Positions 34,696-43,322 of a stretch of 64,000 nt of DNA are shown piece by piece. The notes under the pieces are model-generated. The model had not been told where the DNA came from. It made no database searches and saw only the letters and a list, made by a program, of their open reading frames with translations. Source of the DNA: Sarcina sp. DSM 11001 (GTDB lineage: Bacteria; Bacillota; Clostridia; Lachnospirales; Lachnospiraceae); contig NZ_FNFZ01000014.1 in the NCBI RefSeq assembly GCF_900101015.1, forward strand, positions 1-64,000. The letters are read 5' to 3'. Both the position numbers and the translations under genes were made by a program. How positions within the stretch are numbered: position 1 is the first letter of the stretch; every line of letters starts with the position of its first letter.

Positions 34696-36093
34696 ATGCA
34701 GTTTAGTGATAAATTCGTATGGGGCGCAGCGAGCGCTGCGTATCAGATCGAGGGAGGCGCATTTGAGGATGGCAAAGGGCCGTCGATCTGGGATCATTTT
34801 TCCCACATTCCGGGGAAAACCTTTAACGGCCATACCGGCGATACTGCCTGTGATGCCTACCACCGGGCAGAGGCAGACCTGGACCTGATGCGGGAACTGG
34901 GAATCAAAAACTATCGGTTCAGTCTGAGCTGGCCGCGCATTTTTCCGGATGGGACTGTCAATGGCAGCGATGGATCGGGGCCTGCAGGGGCCGGACTCAA
35001 TCCCGCCGGTATGGAGTATTATGACCGGCTTGTAGAAGGCTGTCTTTCGCGCGGCATTACCCCCTGGATAACCCTTTATCACTGGGACCTGCCTCTGGCC
35101 CTCTATCATAAAGGCGGCTGGATGAACCGCAGAACAGCGGAGCATTTTGCGGAGTACACAGCTTATGTCGCCTCTCATTTCAGAGGATGCGTGACACATT
35201 TCATTACGATCAACGAGCCCCAGTGCGCGATCGGACTGGGAATGGGAAACGGTCTGCATGCTCCCGGCCTGCATCTGGATCACCGGACCCTCTTCCGCTG
35301 CTGGCACAATCTGCTGCTTGCGCACGGACTGGCAGTCCGGGAGATCCGCCGCGCAGCACCGAAGGCAGAGATCGGGGTGTCCTCTACCGGGGCTCTTGCT
35401 TACCTGCGGGAAGTCTGCGCGGAGACCCCTGAAATGCTGCGGAAGGCTTCTTTTCTGTCACTCCCGCTCAGCGAAAACCCTGGCTATTTCTTTAATCACC
35501 AGTGGTTTCTCGACCCTGTCTTTCTCGGACATTACCCGGAAGATCCGGAATGCCCCTGGTCTTCTTTTACCGGAGATATTCCGGACGAGGACCTGAAGAT
35601 CATCTCCTCACCGGTCGATTTTGCCGGACTGAACATTTACAACGGACAGGGAATGGTATGGGATGACCAGACCGGATTTCTCCGGGAAGAGAAATACCCG
35701 GGTTATCCCCGCACAGCCCTTAAATGGCCTGTCACCCCGGAGGTTATGTATTGGGGACCGCGCCTGATCTTTGAGCGATACAAAAAGCCGATCTATATTA
35801 CAGAAAACGGACAAAGCTGCAACGACCGCATCTTCCTGGACGGGAAAGTGCACGATCCCGACAGGATCGACTTTCTGCATCGATACCTTCGGGAGCTGAA
35901 GAAAGCCTGTAAGGACGGAATACCGGTGAAGGGCTACTTCCACTGGTCTCTCACAGACAATTTCGAGTGGCACAGCGGATACGACGACCGCTTTGGCCTG
36001 ATCTATGTCGACTACAGAACACAGCAGCGCATACCGAAGGACAGCGCTGCATGGTACTCGGAAGTGATCCGGACGAATGGAAAAAACATCTGA
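34696..36093 (+). CDS. Beta-glucosidase (GH1)
   Basis: 465 residues, the usual GH1 length. The acid/base Glu is in FITINEPQCAIG (near residue 174) and the nucleophile Glu is in YITENGQS (near residue 373). The N-terminal GAASAAYQIEGGAF and RFSLSWPRIFPDG are standard. There is no signal peptide, so it acts in the cytosol on imported beta-glucosides, here beside a cellobiose phosphorylase. A phospho-beta-glucosidase is less likely because the transporter is ABC type and not PTS. GGGAGA precedes the ATG. Confidence 0.93.
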   Translation: MQFSDKFVWGAASAAYQIEGGAFEDGKGPSIWDHFSHIPGKTFNGHTGDTACDAYHRAEADLDLMRELGIKNYRFSLSWPRIFPDGTVNGSDGSGPAGAGLNPAGMEYYDRLVEGCLSRGITPWITLYHWDLPLALYHKGGWMNRRTAEHFAEYTAYVASHFRGCVTHFITINEPQCAIGLGMGNGLHAPGLHLDHRTLFRCWHNLLLAHGLAVREIRRAAPKAEIGVSSTGALAYLREVCAETPEMLRKASFLSLPLSENPGYFFNHQWFLDPVFLGHYPEDPECPWSSFTGDIPDEDLKIISSPVDFAGLNIYNGQGMVWDDQTGFLREEKYPGYPRTALKWPVTPEVMYWGPRLIFERYKKPIYITENGQSCNDRIFLDGKVHDPDRIDFLHRYLRELKKACKDGIPVKGYFHWSLTDNFEWHSGYDDRFGLIYVDYRTQQRIPKDSAAWYSEVIRTNGKNI

Positions 36094-36228
36094 CCGTGAG
36101 GAGGCGGGAACGGTTCTGGGTCTCCTTCCCCTGTCGTCTCTGCCTCCCCGAAAAATTTCCCCGGTTCCCGACAGATCATAAGGATATTATCCATGCGAAT
36201 GCATTCATCAATATGTGATCAATCAATA

Positions 36229-36272
36229 ACAATCCCCCGCAGGGTGGTTAAAACCCGCGGGGGATTGTTTGT
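36229..36272 (+). terminator. Terminator of the cellobiose operon
   Basis: ACAATCCCCCGC (36229-36240) / GCGGGGGATTGT (36257-36268), a perfect 12-bp stem followed by TTTGTTT. The gap 36278-36305 then holds the inverse of a repeat seen near 300. Confidence 0.8.
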
Positions 36273-36383
36273 TTCTGTTCTTCATCGCGTAATACCCGTA
36301 TCTTCAGACATGGGATATACGCGCCAGAAAGGGAAATTCTCTCCATCTTGGGTACGACCCCGTGATGAAGAATAAGCCCTCCG

Positions 36384-36425
36384 ACACACCGAAGGTGTGT
36401 TGGTTGCACCGCACGCGCGCGGTGC
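36384..36425. other. Two adjacent hairpins downstream of oppA
   Basis: ACACACC-GAA-GGTGTGT (36384-36400) and GCACCGC-N6-GCGGTGC (36406-36425) lie 25-70 bases beyond the oppA stop. Neither has a T run. They may act as an mRNA end-protection element. Confidence 0.5.
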
Positions 36426-36451
36426 GGAAGATGTTCATTACAGCAGTTTGC

Positions 36452-38377
36452 TTAGTCCACTGTGCAGTACATAAAATATTTGAAGCCCAGAGGGGTGCTG
36501 AAGAAGCCCTTGACACTGTCATCGAGCATGTAGAGGTCGGTGTAGTAGTACAGGGGGCAGATGGCGCCGGTGCTCATGAGCAGGTCTTCTGCGCGGTGCA
36601 TCAGCTGGTAACGGATATTGGTGTCTGTGCAGGATTTGATATCGTTGATGATGACATCGTAGGTCTCTGCCCAGGTACCGTCTGTGACCTTGGTGTCATA
36701 GCCGAGGTCGGTCAGGTCAATGCTGTAGGCCCTGACATCCTTGTGGGCACCCTTGCCGAGCTGGCAGTCGTTGTTGCCGGAGCTGGTGATCCACATGTCG
36801 AGCATGGAGATGGGGTCGTTATAGTCGCACAGCCAGCCGTTGCGGGCGATGGAATAATTGCCGGCCTTTCTGGTGTTGAGGAAGGTGTTCCACTCCTGGT
36901 TCTCCAGGTTCATGTTGATGCCTACGGATGCCAGGGCGCTCTGCAGGTATTCGCCGATCGCCTTGTGGGCTTCGCTGGTGTTGTAGAGGTAAGTCAGGGT
37001 CGGGAAGTTTTTGACCTGCTGGGTGGCCTCATCGAACTCATAGTATTTTTTGAGGATTTCGATGGCAGCCGCGTAGTTATTCTCCAGGGCATCCTGGGAG
37101 ACGTCGTAGTATCCGGCATAGCCGTCGTTGTGACCGGCCTTGGAACTGAAGTCGGTCATGCCGTCCGCTTCTGTCAGTCCGCTGGAGACGAAGGAGGAAG
37201 CGGGGGTCTGGCCGCCCTGAGCGATCTCATCGACGATGTAGTTGCGGTCAAAAAGGAGGGCGATGGCTTTGCGGATCTCCGCGCGGGCCTCCTCGGCTTC
37301 TTTGCCTTCCAGGCCGGAATCCTTGGGAAGGATGTCCTCATTGACGTTCCAGCCGATATAATAGGTGCCCAGCTGGCCGGTGACGACAAACTCATCAGGA
37401 TACTCATTCTTGAGGGAGGCGATCTCATTGGTCGGCACTTCATCGATCAGCTTCCAGTCGCCGTTCTCGAAATTAGTGAGCATGTTGTTGGCGTCGTCGG
37501 ACAAATAGAAATTGATGGCAGGCATGGTGACTTTGTCCGCATCATGGTAGTTCTTGTTCTTGACCATGGTGATGACGCTGTTGTGCTGCCATGCGGTCAT
37601 GACATAGGGGCCGTTGCCGATATAGGTGGAGGGATCTGTCGCCCAGCCTTCATTGGATACGATATCCTTGCGGACAGGCATGTAGGTGGGGAAAGCCATA
37701 AGCTCGTCCCAGTACGAGACCTTCTGCTTTGTAGTGACTTCCAGAGTCCTGTCGTCGATTGCCTTGACAGCCAGCAGCTCAGGATCGGGATTCACATATT
37801 CCATGACGGGATTTCCCTCTTCGTCCTTCTCGCCGGTTTCCTTTTCCTCGGTCATTTTGTCATAGCCGGCGATCTGGTCGAACATGTACCCATAATCGGA
37901 AGCTGTCGCGGGGTCTGCCGCTCTCTTCCAGGAAAACTCAAAGTCCCCTGCAGTGACAGGCTGTCCGTCGGACCACTTGAGGCCGTCGCGCAGCGTATAG
38001 GTATAGGTGACAGTGCCGTCTTCGTTCTCCTTGCCTTCTACCAGCTCTTCCGCGCAGTCAGGAGCGATCTCAAAAGAGCCGTCCTCCTTCTGCTCCCACT
38101 TGGCCAGACCGGCAAAGGTATGAAGGACCAGGGTAGCGCCGTCGACTGAGCTGTTCAGAGCGGGGTCGATATTGTCAGGCTCAGAAGCGATACAGACATT
38201 GATACCGTCCTTGGCGATCAGAGATTCGTCAATGGCAGGTGCTTCCTCCTCCGCTCCGGCCCCTGTAGCCGCATCCGCAGCACTTCCGCTTCCGCCGCCG
38301 TTTGCAGCAGAGTCCCCGCAGGCAGCCAGTCCGAGAACCATTGCGGCACAGAGTGCCCATGCAACCAGTTTTCTCAT
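36452..38377 (-). CDS. oppA: Oligopeptide ABC transporter substrate-binding lipoprotein OppA
   Basis: 641 residues. Lipobox LAAC at residues 17-20, then a Gly/Ser/Ala-rich linker and a family 5 solute-binding protein (SEPDNIDPALNSSVDG, TYTLRDGLKWSDGQPVTAGD, YIGNGPYVM). It captures peptides outside the membrane for OppBC. It is unusually placed last in the operon, about 175 bases after oppF, across a 69-base tandem duplication of the oppF end. Confidence 0.93.
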   Translation of the reverse strand: MRKLVAWALCAAMVLGLAACGDSAANGGGSGSAADAATGAGAEEEAPAIDESLIAKDGINVCIASEPDNIDPALNSSVDGATLVLHTFAGLAKWEQKEDGSFEIAPDCAEELVEGKENEDGTVTYTYTLRDGLKWSDGQPVTAGDFEFSWKRAADPATASDYGYMFDQIAGYDKMTEEKETGEKDEEGNPVMEYVNPDPELLAVKAIDDRTLEVTTKQKVSYWDELMAFPTYMPVRKDIVSNEGWATDPSTYIGNGPYVMTAWQHNSVITMVKNKNYHDADKVTMPAINFYLSDDANNMLTNFENGDWKLIDEVPTNEIASLKNEYPDEFVVTGQLGTYYIGWNVNEDILPKDSGLEGKEAEEARAEIRKAIALLFDRNYIVDEIAQGGQTPASSFVSSGLTEADGMTDFSSKAGHNDGYAGYYDVSQDALENNYAAAIEILKKYYEFDEATQQVKNFPTLTYLYNTSEAHKAIGEYLQSALASVGINMNLENQEWNTFLNTRKAGNYSIARNGWLCDYNDPISMLDMWITSSGNNDCQLGKGAHKDVRAYSIDLTDLGYDTKVTDGTWAETYDVIINDIKSCTDTNIRYQLMHRAEDLLMSTGAICPLYYYTDLYMLDDSVKGFFSTPLGFKYFMYCTVD

Positions 38378-38476
38378 AATTTTCCTCCCTTGGAAATGGT
38401 ACAGAATCCGTGTACCGACTAATAATACAGATCAACAGTTCCTGATGTAGTATATCGATAATCTGCGCACGACATG

Positions 38477-38614
38477 CGCAGGATCATCCAATCTCTTCGA
38501 TCCGGTGGCAGGCCACGAAGCGGCCCTTTTCGATCTCACGAAGTACGCAGGATCATCCGATCTCCTCGATCCGGTGGCAGGCCACGAAGCGGCCCTTTTC
38601 GATCTCACGCAGTT
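38477..38614. repeat. 69-bp tandem duplication of the oppF 3' end
   Basis: 38477-38545 and 38546-38614 are 65/69 identical. The second unit contains the last codons and stop of oppF; the first lies beyond the stop. Because 69 is a multiple of three, the distal copy stays in frame after the TGA and ends in its own TGA; its two internal differences are silent. Confidence 0.85.
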
Positions 38615-39545
38615 CCGGCATGCTCTCCTTACAGCCGTCAACCGCATAGGGGCAGCGGGTGTGGAAGGGGCAGCCGGGAGGCGCGTTCAGGGGGCTGGGG
38701 ATCTCGCCGGTCATTTCGATCCGCTTGTTGGCCCGGGCGATGACCGGATCCGGTACCGGGACGGCCGAAATGAGTGCCCTGGTGTAGGGGTGCAGCGGAC
38801 GATCGTAGATCTCATCCGCGCCCGCAAGCTCCACAAGGTGGCCCAGATACATGACAGCAATGCGGTCCGAGATGTGGCGCACGACCAGCAGGTCATGGGC
38901 GATGAAGAGATAGGTCAGGTTGAGCTTTTCCTGTAATTCATCGAACATATTGATGACCTGGGCCTGAATGGAAACATCCAGTGCAGAGACAGGTTCGTCA
39001 CATACGATGAAATCCGGTTTGACCGCCAGAGAGCGGGCAATGCCGACGCGCTGTCTCTGACCGCCGGAAAACTCGTGGGCATAGCGGGCGGCGTGCTCGG
39101 AGTTGAGTCCGACATATTCCATCAGCTGGAGGATCCGGTCGCGGCGCTCCTCTTTTGTCTTATACAATTTCTGGACATCCAGCGGCTCTCCGACGATGTC
39201 CTCCACGGTCATGCGGGGATCCAGAGACGAATAGGGATCCTGAAAGACCATGGTCGCTTTCCTGCGGAACTCTTCGATATCCGCTTTGGTCTTCACGGGT
39301 TTCCCGCGATAGATCACTTCGCCGGCGGTCGGTTTGTACAGATGCAGGATCGAACGTCCCGCTGTGGTCTTACCGCAGCCGGACTCCCCGACCAGACCCA
39401 GGGTCTCCCCCTCCATGATGTCAAAAGAGATATCATCCACGGCCTTGAGGGGCTTTGTCCTGAAAAACCCGACATTGATCGGAAAATACTGTTTCAGATG
39501 GCTGACCCGGATCAGGGGTTCGCTGTGATTATTTTCATTACTCAT
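38553..39545 (-). CDS. oppF: Oligopeptide ABC transporter ATP-binding protein OppF
   Basis: 330 residues. Walker [10 protein letters not shown], signature [15 protein letters not shown], Walker [13 protein letters not shown], and the C-terminal peptide-transporter extension with [10 protein letters not shown] (Cys motif). It powers import with OppD. GAGGAACT precedes the ATG. Confidence 0.95.
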   Translation of the reverse strand: MSNENNHSEPLIRVSHLKQYFPINVGFFRTKPLKAVDDISFDIMEGETLGLVGESGCGKTTAGRSILHLYKPTAGEVIYRGKPVKTKADIEEFRRKATMVFQDPYSSLDPRMTVEDIVGEPLDVQKLYKTKEERRDRILQLMEYVGLNSEHAARYAHEFSGGQRQRVGIARSLAVKPDFIVCDEPVSALDVSIQAQVINMFDELQEKLNLTYLFIAHDLLVVRHISDRIAVMYLGHLVELAGADEIYDRPLHPYTRALISAVPVPDPVIARANKRIEMTGEIPSPLNAPPGCPFHTRCPYAVDGCKESMPELREIEKGRFVACHRIEEIG

Positions 39546-39588
39546 GATAGTTCCTCAACTCTGTCCTCAGGGAAGGTCTTCGGCCGGT

Positions 39589-40569
39589 TCAGTTCCGGTC
39601 CATTGCTTTCTTCAGATTCATCCAGCATGCCGCGGTATGATTTTCACTGATCTCAAAACTTTCACATTTCTCCCGGATACAGATCTTCATGGCGGCATCA
39701 CAGCGGGGCGCGAACGGGCAGCCCTTCGGCATATTCAGAAGGTCGATCGGTGTGCCGGTGATCGGCTGGAGCTTCTGCCCTTCGTTTCCGGCCGTGGGGA
39801 TCGACCGCAACAGTCCCTTTGTGTATTCATGACAGGGGTTATAAAAGATATCGTCGGCCGTTCCCTTTTCGCAGATGGATCCGGCATACATGACGACAAC
39901 TTCATCGCACAGCTGGGCGACAACGCCCAGGTCATGGGTGATCATGATGATCGCCATGCCCATTTTCTTCTGAATATCCTTCATCAGCTCGAGGATCCCG
40001 GCCTGGATCGTCACGTCCAGGGCTGTAGTAGGCTCGTCCGCGATCAGAATATCCGGCTCACAGGCGAGCGCCATAGCGATCATGACCCTCTGCCTCATGC
40101 CTCCGGAGAATTCGAAGGGATACTGCTTCATGCGTTTTTCAGGTTCGTTGACATTGACAAGGTGCAGCATTTCCACTGCCCTGTCCCACGCCTGCTGCTT
40201 GTTGCGTTTCGTGTGGAGCAGGATCGCTTCCATCAGCTGGTCACCGATCGTATAGGTCGGGTTAAGGCTGGTCATGGGATCCTGGAAAATGATCGAGATC
40301 TTGTTGCCCCGGATACTTTTCATCACATTTTCATCGGCGCCCACCAGCTCCTGCCCGTCACACTTGATCGAACCCGAGACGATCCGGCCTGTCGATGTCA
40401 GGATCTGCATGATGGAATAAGCCGTCACCGATTTTCCGGATCCGGATTCTCCCACTATTCCGAGAACCTTTCCTCTCTCAAGATCAAACGAGACACCATT
40501 TACCGCACGCACCTCTCCTGCATCCGTGAAAAATGATGTGTGCAGGTCTTTTACTTCCAATAGAGCCAT
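39589..40569 (-). CDS. oppD: Oligopeptide ABC transporter ATP-binding protein OppD
   Basis: 326 residues. Walker A GESGSGKSV, signature FSGGMRQRVMIAMALA, Walker B ILIADEPTTALDVT, and the C-terminal CPFAPRCDAAMKIC extension with conserved Cys. The ATG has GGAGG upstream. It lies 43 bases before oppF. Confidence 0.95.
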   Translation of the reverse strand: MALLEVKDLHTSFFTDAGEVRAVNGVSFDLERGKVLGIVGESGSGKSVTAYSIMQILTSTGRIVSGSIKCDGQELVGADENVMKSIRGNKISIIFQDPMTSLNPTYTIGDQLMEAILLHTKRNKQQAWDRAVEMLHLVNVNEPEKRMKQYPFEFSGGMRQRVMIAMALACEPDILIADEPTTALDVTIQAGILELMKDIQKKMGMAIIMITHDLGVVAQLCDEVVVMYAGSICEKGTADDIFYNPCHEYTKGLLRSIPTAGNEGQKLQPITGTPIDLLNMPKGCPFAPRCDAAMKICIREKCESFEISENHTAACWMNLKKAMDRN

Positions 40570-40694
40570 TTATCTTTCCTCCCCGCAGGCTGAAACCAAC
40601 ACCTCATCCTGACAAAAACTGTCCCGGATAAAACTGCCCCGGCAGAGCTCTGCCTGATTTCAGTCTGAAAACTCAATTGTAACAACGCTCCTGA

Positions 40695-41759
40695 TCATTC
40701 GTTCAGCTTCGGGTCAAAGGCATCCCGCATGCCGTCGCCGAAAAGGTTCAGGGACAGCACGATCAGCGAGATCACGACGGCAGGAATGACCAGACGGTAG
40801 GGGTAGGACTTGAGGCCGTTGAGCGCGTCGGACGCCAGTGATCCCAGCGACGGCATCGGCGCGTTTACACCCAGTCCCAGGAAGGAAAGGTAACTCTCCG
40901 TAAAGATCGCGTTGGGGATCTGAAGGGCTGTGGAAATAACAATGACGGAGATCGAGTTGGGGATCAGGTGGTTGCGGATGACCCATCCGGCCTTTGCTCC
41001 GCTCGCCCGCGACGCCAGGACGTATTCCTGCTCCCGCAGGGACAGGATCTGTCCGCGGATCAGGCGGGACATGGATACCCAGTACAACAGCGCGAAGATG
41101 ATAAACAGCGAGATAATATTGGACCCGATTTTTTCCAGGACCGTTCCTTCCAGCGCTTTGCCCAGCGGCTCCCTAAGGACGGAAGCCAGCAGGATGACCA
41201 TCAGCATGTCCGGCAGGGAATAGATGACGTCAACGATCCTCATGATGATGATATCGACCACCCCTCCCGCATAGCCGGCGATCGATCCGACGAGCAGTCC
41301 GATGACAAGAACGATGATACTGGCGAAAAATCCGACCGCCAGCGAGATTCGCGTGCCGTAGACGATACGGATAAAATAATCGCGGCCGGAGGAATCCGTG
41401 CCGAACACATGGGGAAAGACCTTCTCTCCCGCCTCCATCCTGGTCTTCTCCGATTTCGCGTACTCAAAGGGTTTCAGGTTATTATAGGAAGCGTCCACCG
41501 GCCTGCCGGGCCTCACGCCCAGCATGGACTCATATTTATAGGGCCAGAAGAAGGGGACAAAGATCGAAGCCACCGTGATCAGCAGGATGATCCAGAAGCT
41601 CACCATGGCGACCTTGTTTTTGCGAAGCCGCCGCACACCGTCCTGAAAAGCGGTCGTGGAAGGCCTCATCTTGACCATATATTCCTTTTCTTTTTCACTT
41701 GCAGGCAGCAGGTCATCCACATTCACCTGCATGCTCAGCCTTTTCAGATTGCTGTCCAT
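40695..41759 (-). CDS. oppC: Oligopeptide ABC transporter permease OppC
   Basis: 354 residues from the ATG at 41759 with GGAGGTAAC upstream; the longer frame start is rejected. An N-terminal cytosolic stretch of about 60 residues precedes the first helix (MVSFWIILLITVASIFVPFF). The EAA loop is ASRASGAKAGWVIRNHLIPN. It forms the channel with OppB. Confidence 0.94.
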   Translation of the reverse strand: MDSNLKRLSMQVNVDDLLPASEKEKEYMVKMRPSTTAFQDGVRRLRKNKVAMVSFWIILLITVASIFVPFFWPYKYESMLGVRPGRPVDASYNNLKPFEYAKSEKTRMEAGEKVFPHVFGTDSSGRDYFIRIVYGTRISLAVGFFASIIVLVIGLLVGSIAGYAGGVVDIIIMRIVDVIYSLPDMLMVILLASVLREPLGKALEGTVLEKIGSNIISLFIIFALLYWVSMSRLIRGQILSLREQEYVLASRASGAKAGWVIRNHLIPNSISVIVISTALQIPNAIFTESYLSFLGLGVNAPMPSLGSLASDALNGLKSYPYRLVIPAVVISLIVLSLNLFGDGMRDAFDPKLNE

Positions 41760-41816
41760 GTTACCTCCATATCCAGGCGCCCTGCGCAAAAAACCACAAT
41801 GCGGTAAGCAGAATCC

Positions 41817-42743
41817 TTATTCCAGTGTGATCCGCGGATCTACGATCTTGTACATGATGTCACTGATCAGATTCATGACCACGATCAGGGTCGCGAGCAC
41901 GATCGTCGTTCCCATGATCATCATATAGTCGCGGTTGATGATGCTGCTGACGAACGCCCTGCCTATGCCGGGAACAGCAAAGATCTGTTCGACGACCAGA
42001 GAGCCTGTCACGATGTAGGCCAGCATCGGTCCGAAATAAGTGATAACCGGAATGAGGGAGTTTTTAAGCGCATGACCGAAAATGATCTTAGGGGCAGGAA
42101 CGCCCTTGGCCTTGGCGGTCCGGATATAGTCCTGCCCGAGGACATCCAGCATGGAAGACCTGGTCAGACGTGTGATATAGGCCATTGGATAGAGCATCAG
42201 AGTGACGATGGGCAACACCAGGCCTCCTGCCGCCGCGCCGTTTGCCGGCAGCACATGCAGCTTTATGGCAAAGGCTACCAGCAGAAGAGATCCCATTATG
42301 AAGGACGGCATCGAGACGAAGGCTGTCGTCAGCACCATGATAATGCGGTCAAAAACTGTATTTCTGCGAAGAGCCGCAATCGCCCCCAGCACAACACCGA
42401 TGACCAGCGCCAGGACAGCGGCGATCACCCCCAGTTTGGCGGAGGTCCGCATTCCGTCCATCATGATGTCAATGACCATCCGGCCTCTCTGTTTGAGCGA
42501 AGGGCCGAACCGCAGGTGGACCACGTCATTCAGATAGGTGAAATACTGCGCCGACAGTGGCTTGTCGAGTCCGTATTTGGCCTCCAGGGCCTGCTGAGCA
42601 GCCTTGGAGATCGCCTTTTCACCGACAAACGGACCGCCGGGTACGGCATGCATGATAAAAAAGGTCAGCGTAAAAACGATCCAGACCGTAAAGACAGCCA
42701 GGATCAGACGCTTGATGATATAAGTGATTGTTTTGGGATTCAT
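41817..42743 (-). CDS. oppB: Oligopeptide ABC transporter permease OppB
   Basis: 308 residues from the ATG at 42743. Typical OppB start (TYIIKRLILAVFTVWIVF), FIMHAVPGGPF, and EAA loop RTAKAKGVPAPKIIFGHALKN. It is the first gene of oppBCDFA. GGAG lies 11 bases before the ATG; the frame extends to 42812 without a better site. Confidence 0.93.
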   Translation of the reverse strand: MNPKTITYIIKRLILAVFTVWIVFTLTFFIMHAVPGGPFVGEKAISKAAQQALEAKYGLDKPLSAQYFTYLNDVVHLRFGPSLKQRGRMVIDIMMDGMRTSAKLGVIAAVLALVIGVVLGAIAALRRNTVFDRIIMVLTTAFVSMPSFIMGSLLLVAFAIKLHVLPANGAAAGGLVLPIVTLMLYPMAYITRLTRSSMLDVLGQDYIRTAKAKGVPAPKIIFGHALKNSLIPVITYFGPMLAYIVTGSLVVEQIFAVPGIGRAFVSSIINRDYMMIMGTTIVLATLIVVMNLISDIMYKIVDPRITLE

Positions 42744-42984
42744 GAGCGGATAGTCTCCATTTTGGAGCGTCTCACAGGAAAGCGGATGAGGTTCCGATGT
42801 CACAGAGTGCATATCCTGTCAGGAACTATCTTTTTAAAGAAAGGTACAAACAGACAGCTTCGAAGAACAGCTGAAAAAAGGTACAGATCGAAGGTTGACA
42901 GCCCCTGGCGCGCCGCAAGTCCTGCGTGCTCCCGATATATGAATAGTTTTTAGTGCCTATGCATTTTCATTTGCATTTCCGCTT

Positions 42985-43013
42985 ATTATATACCAACTAA
43001 CTATTTACTTCAA
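42985..43013 (-). promoter_or_regulatory. Probable sigma-A promoter of the opp operon
   Basis: Minus strand TTGAAG (43008-43013), 17-base spacer, TATAAT (42985-42990). Nothing else is recognised in 42744-43175. Confidence 0.55.
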
Positions 43014-43175
43014 CCGACATCAGATACAGGAAAGAAAAACTGAGCGTAAAAATGACACTCTGTCCGGAGGTTCCGAATCATGATATACTTGTTTTTTAAC
43101 AGGAAACATCCCTGGACAGGGGTTACACTGTTGTTCTTTATTATCCTTATTAATTAAGAGAAAAAAACGCAGCGG

Positions 43176-43322
43176 ATGAACATAAAAGAGCCAAAAACAA
43201 AAGCAACGGAAGCAAAAGAAAAGAAGACAATAAGTGCGAAAACAAAAGAGAAAAAAATAATAACTGCGGAAACAAAAGAGAAGGCAGCAAGACAGGAGGA
43301 TATATGGATTTTACAGGAATAA
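43176..43322 (+). CDS. Possible lysine-rich 48-residue leader ORF overlapping the M18 gene
   Basis: ATG at 43176 (weak GCAGCGG site) opens a 48-codon frame of tandem-like KEKK/AKTKEKK/AETKEK units and ends at TAA 43320-43322, 19 bases inside the M18 peptidase gene. About a third of its residues are Lys. It may be a translated leader or simply an A-rich imperfect repeat that happens to be open; coding is unproven. Confidence 0.35.
   Translation: MNIKEPKTKATEAKEKKTISAKTKEKKIITAETKEKAARQEDIWILQE

Noticed and set aside
33937-35325. Minus-strand open frame of 462 codons across the GH94/GH1 junction
   Set aside because: It overlaps two strongly conserved plus-strand enzymes and shows no recognisable domain.
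36362-38149. Long plus-strand open frame (595 codons) antisense to oppA
   Set aside because: It mirrors a confident lipoprotein gene, has a Val/Gly/Asp-biased composition typical of antisense frames, and lacks a ribosome site.
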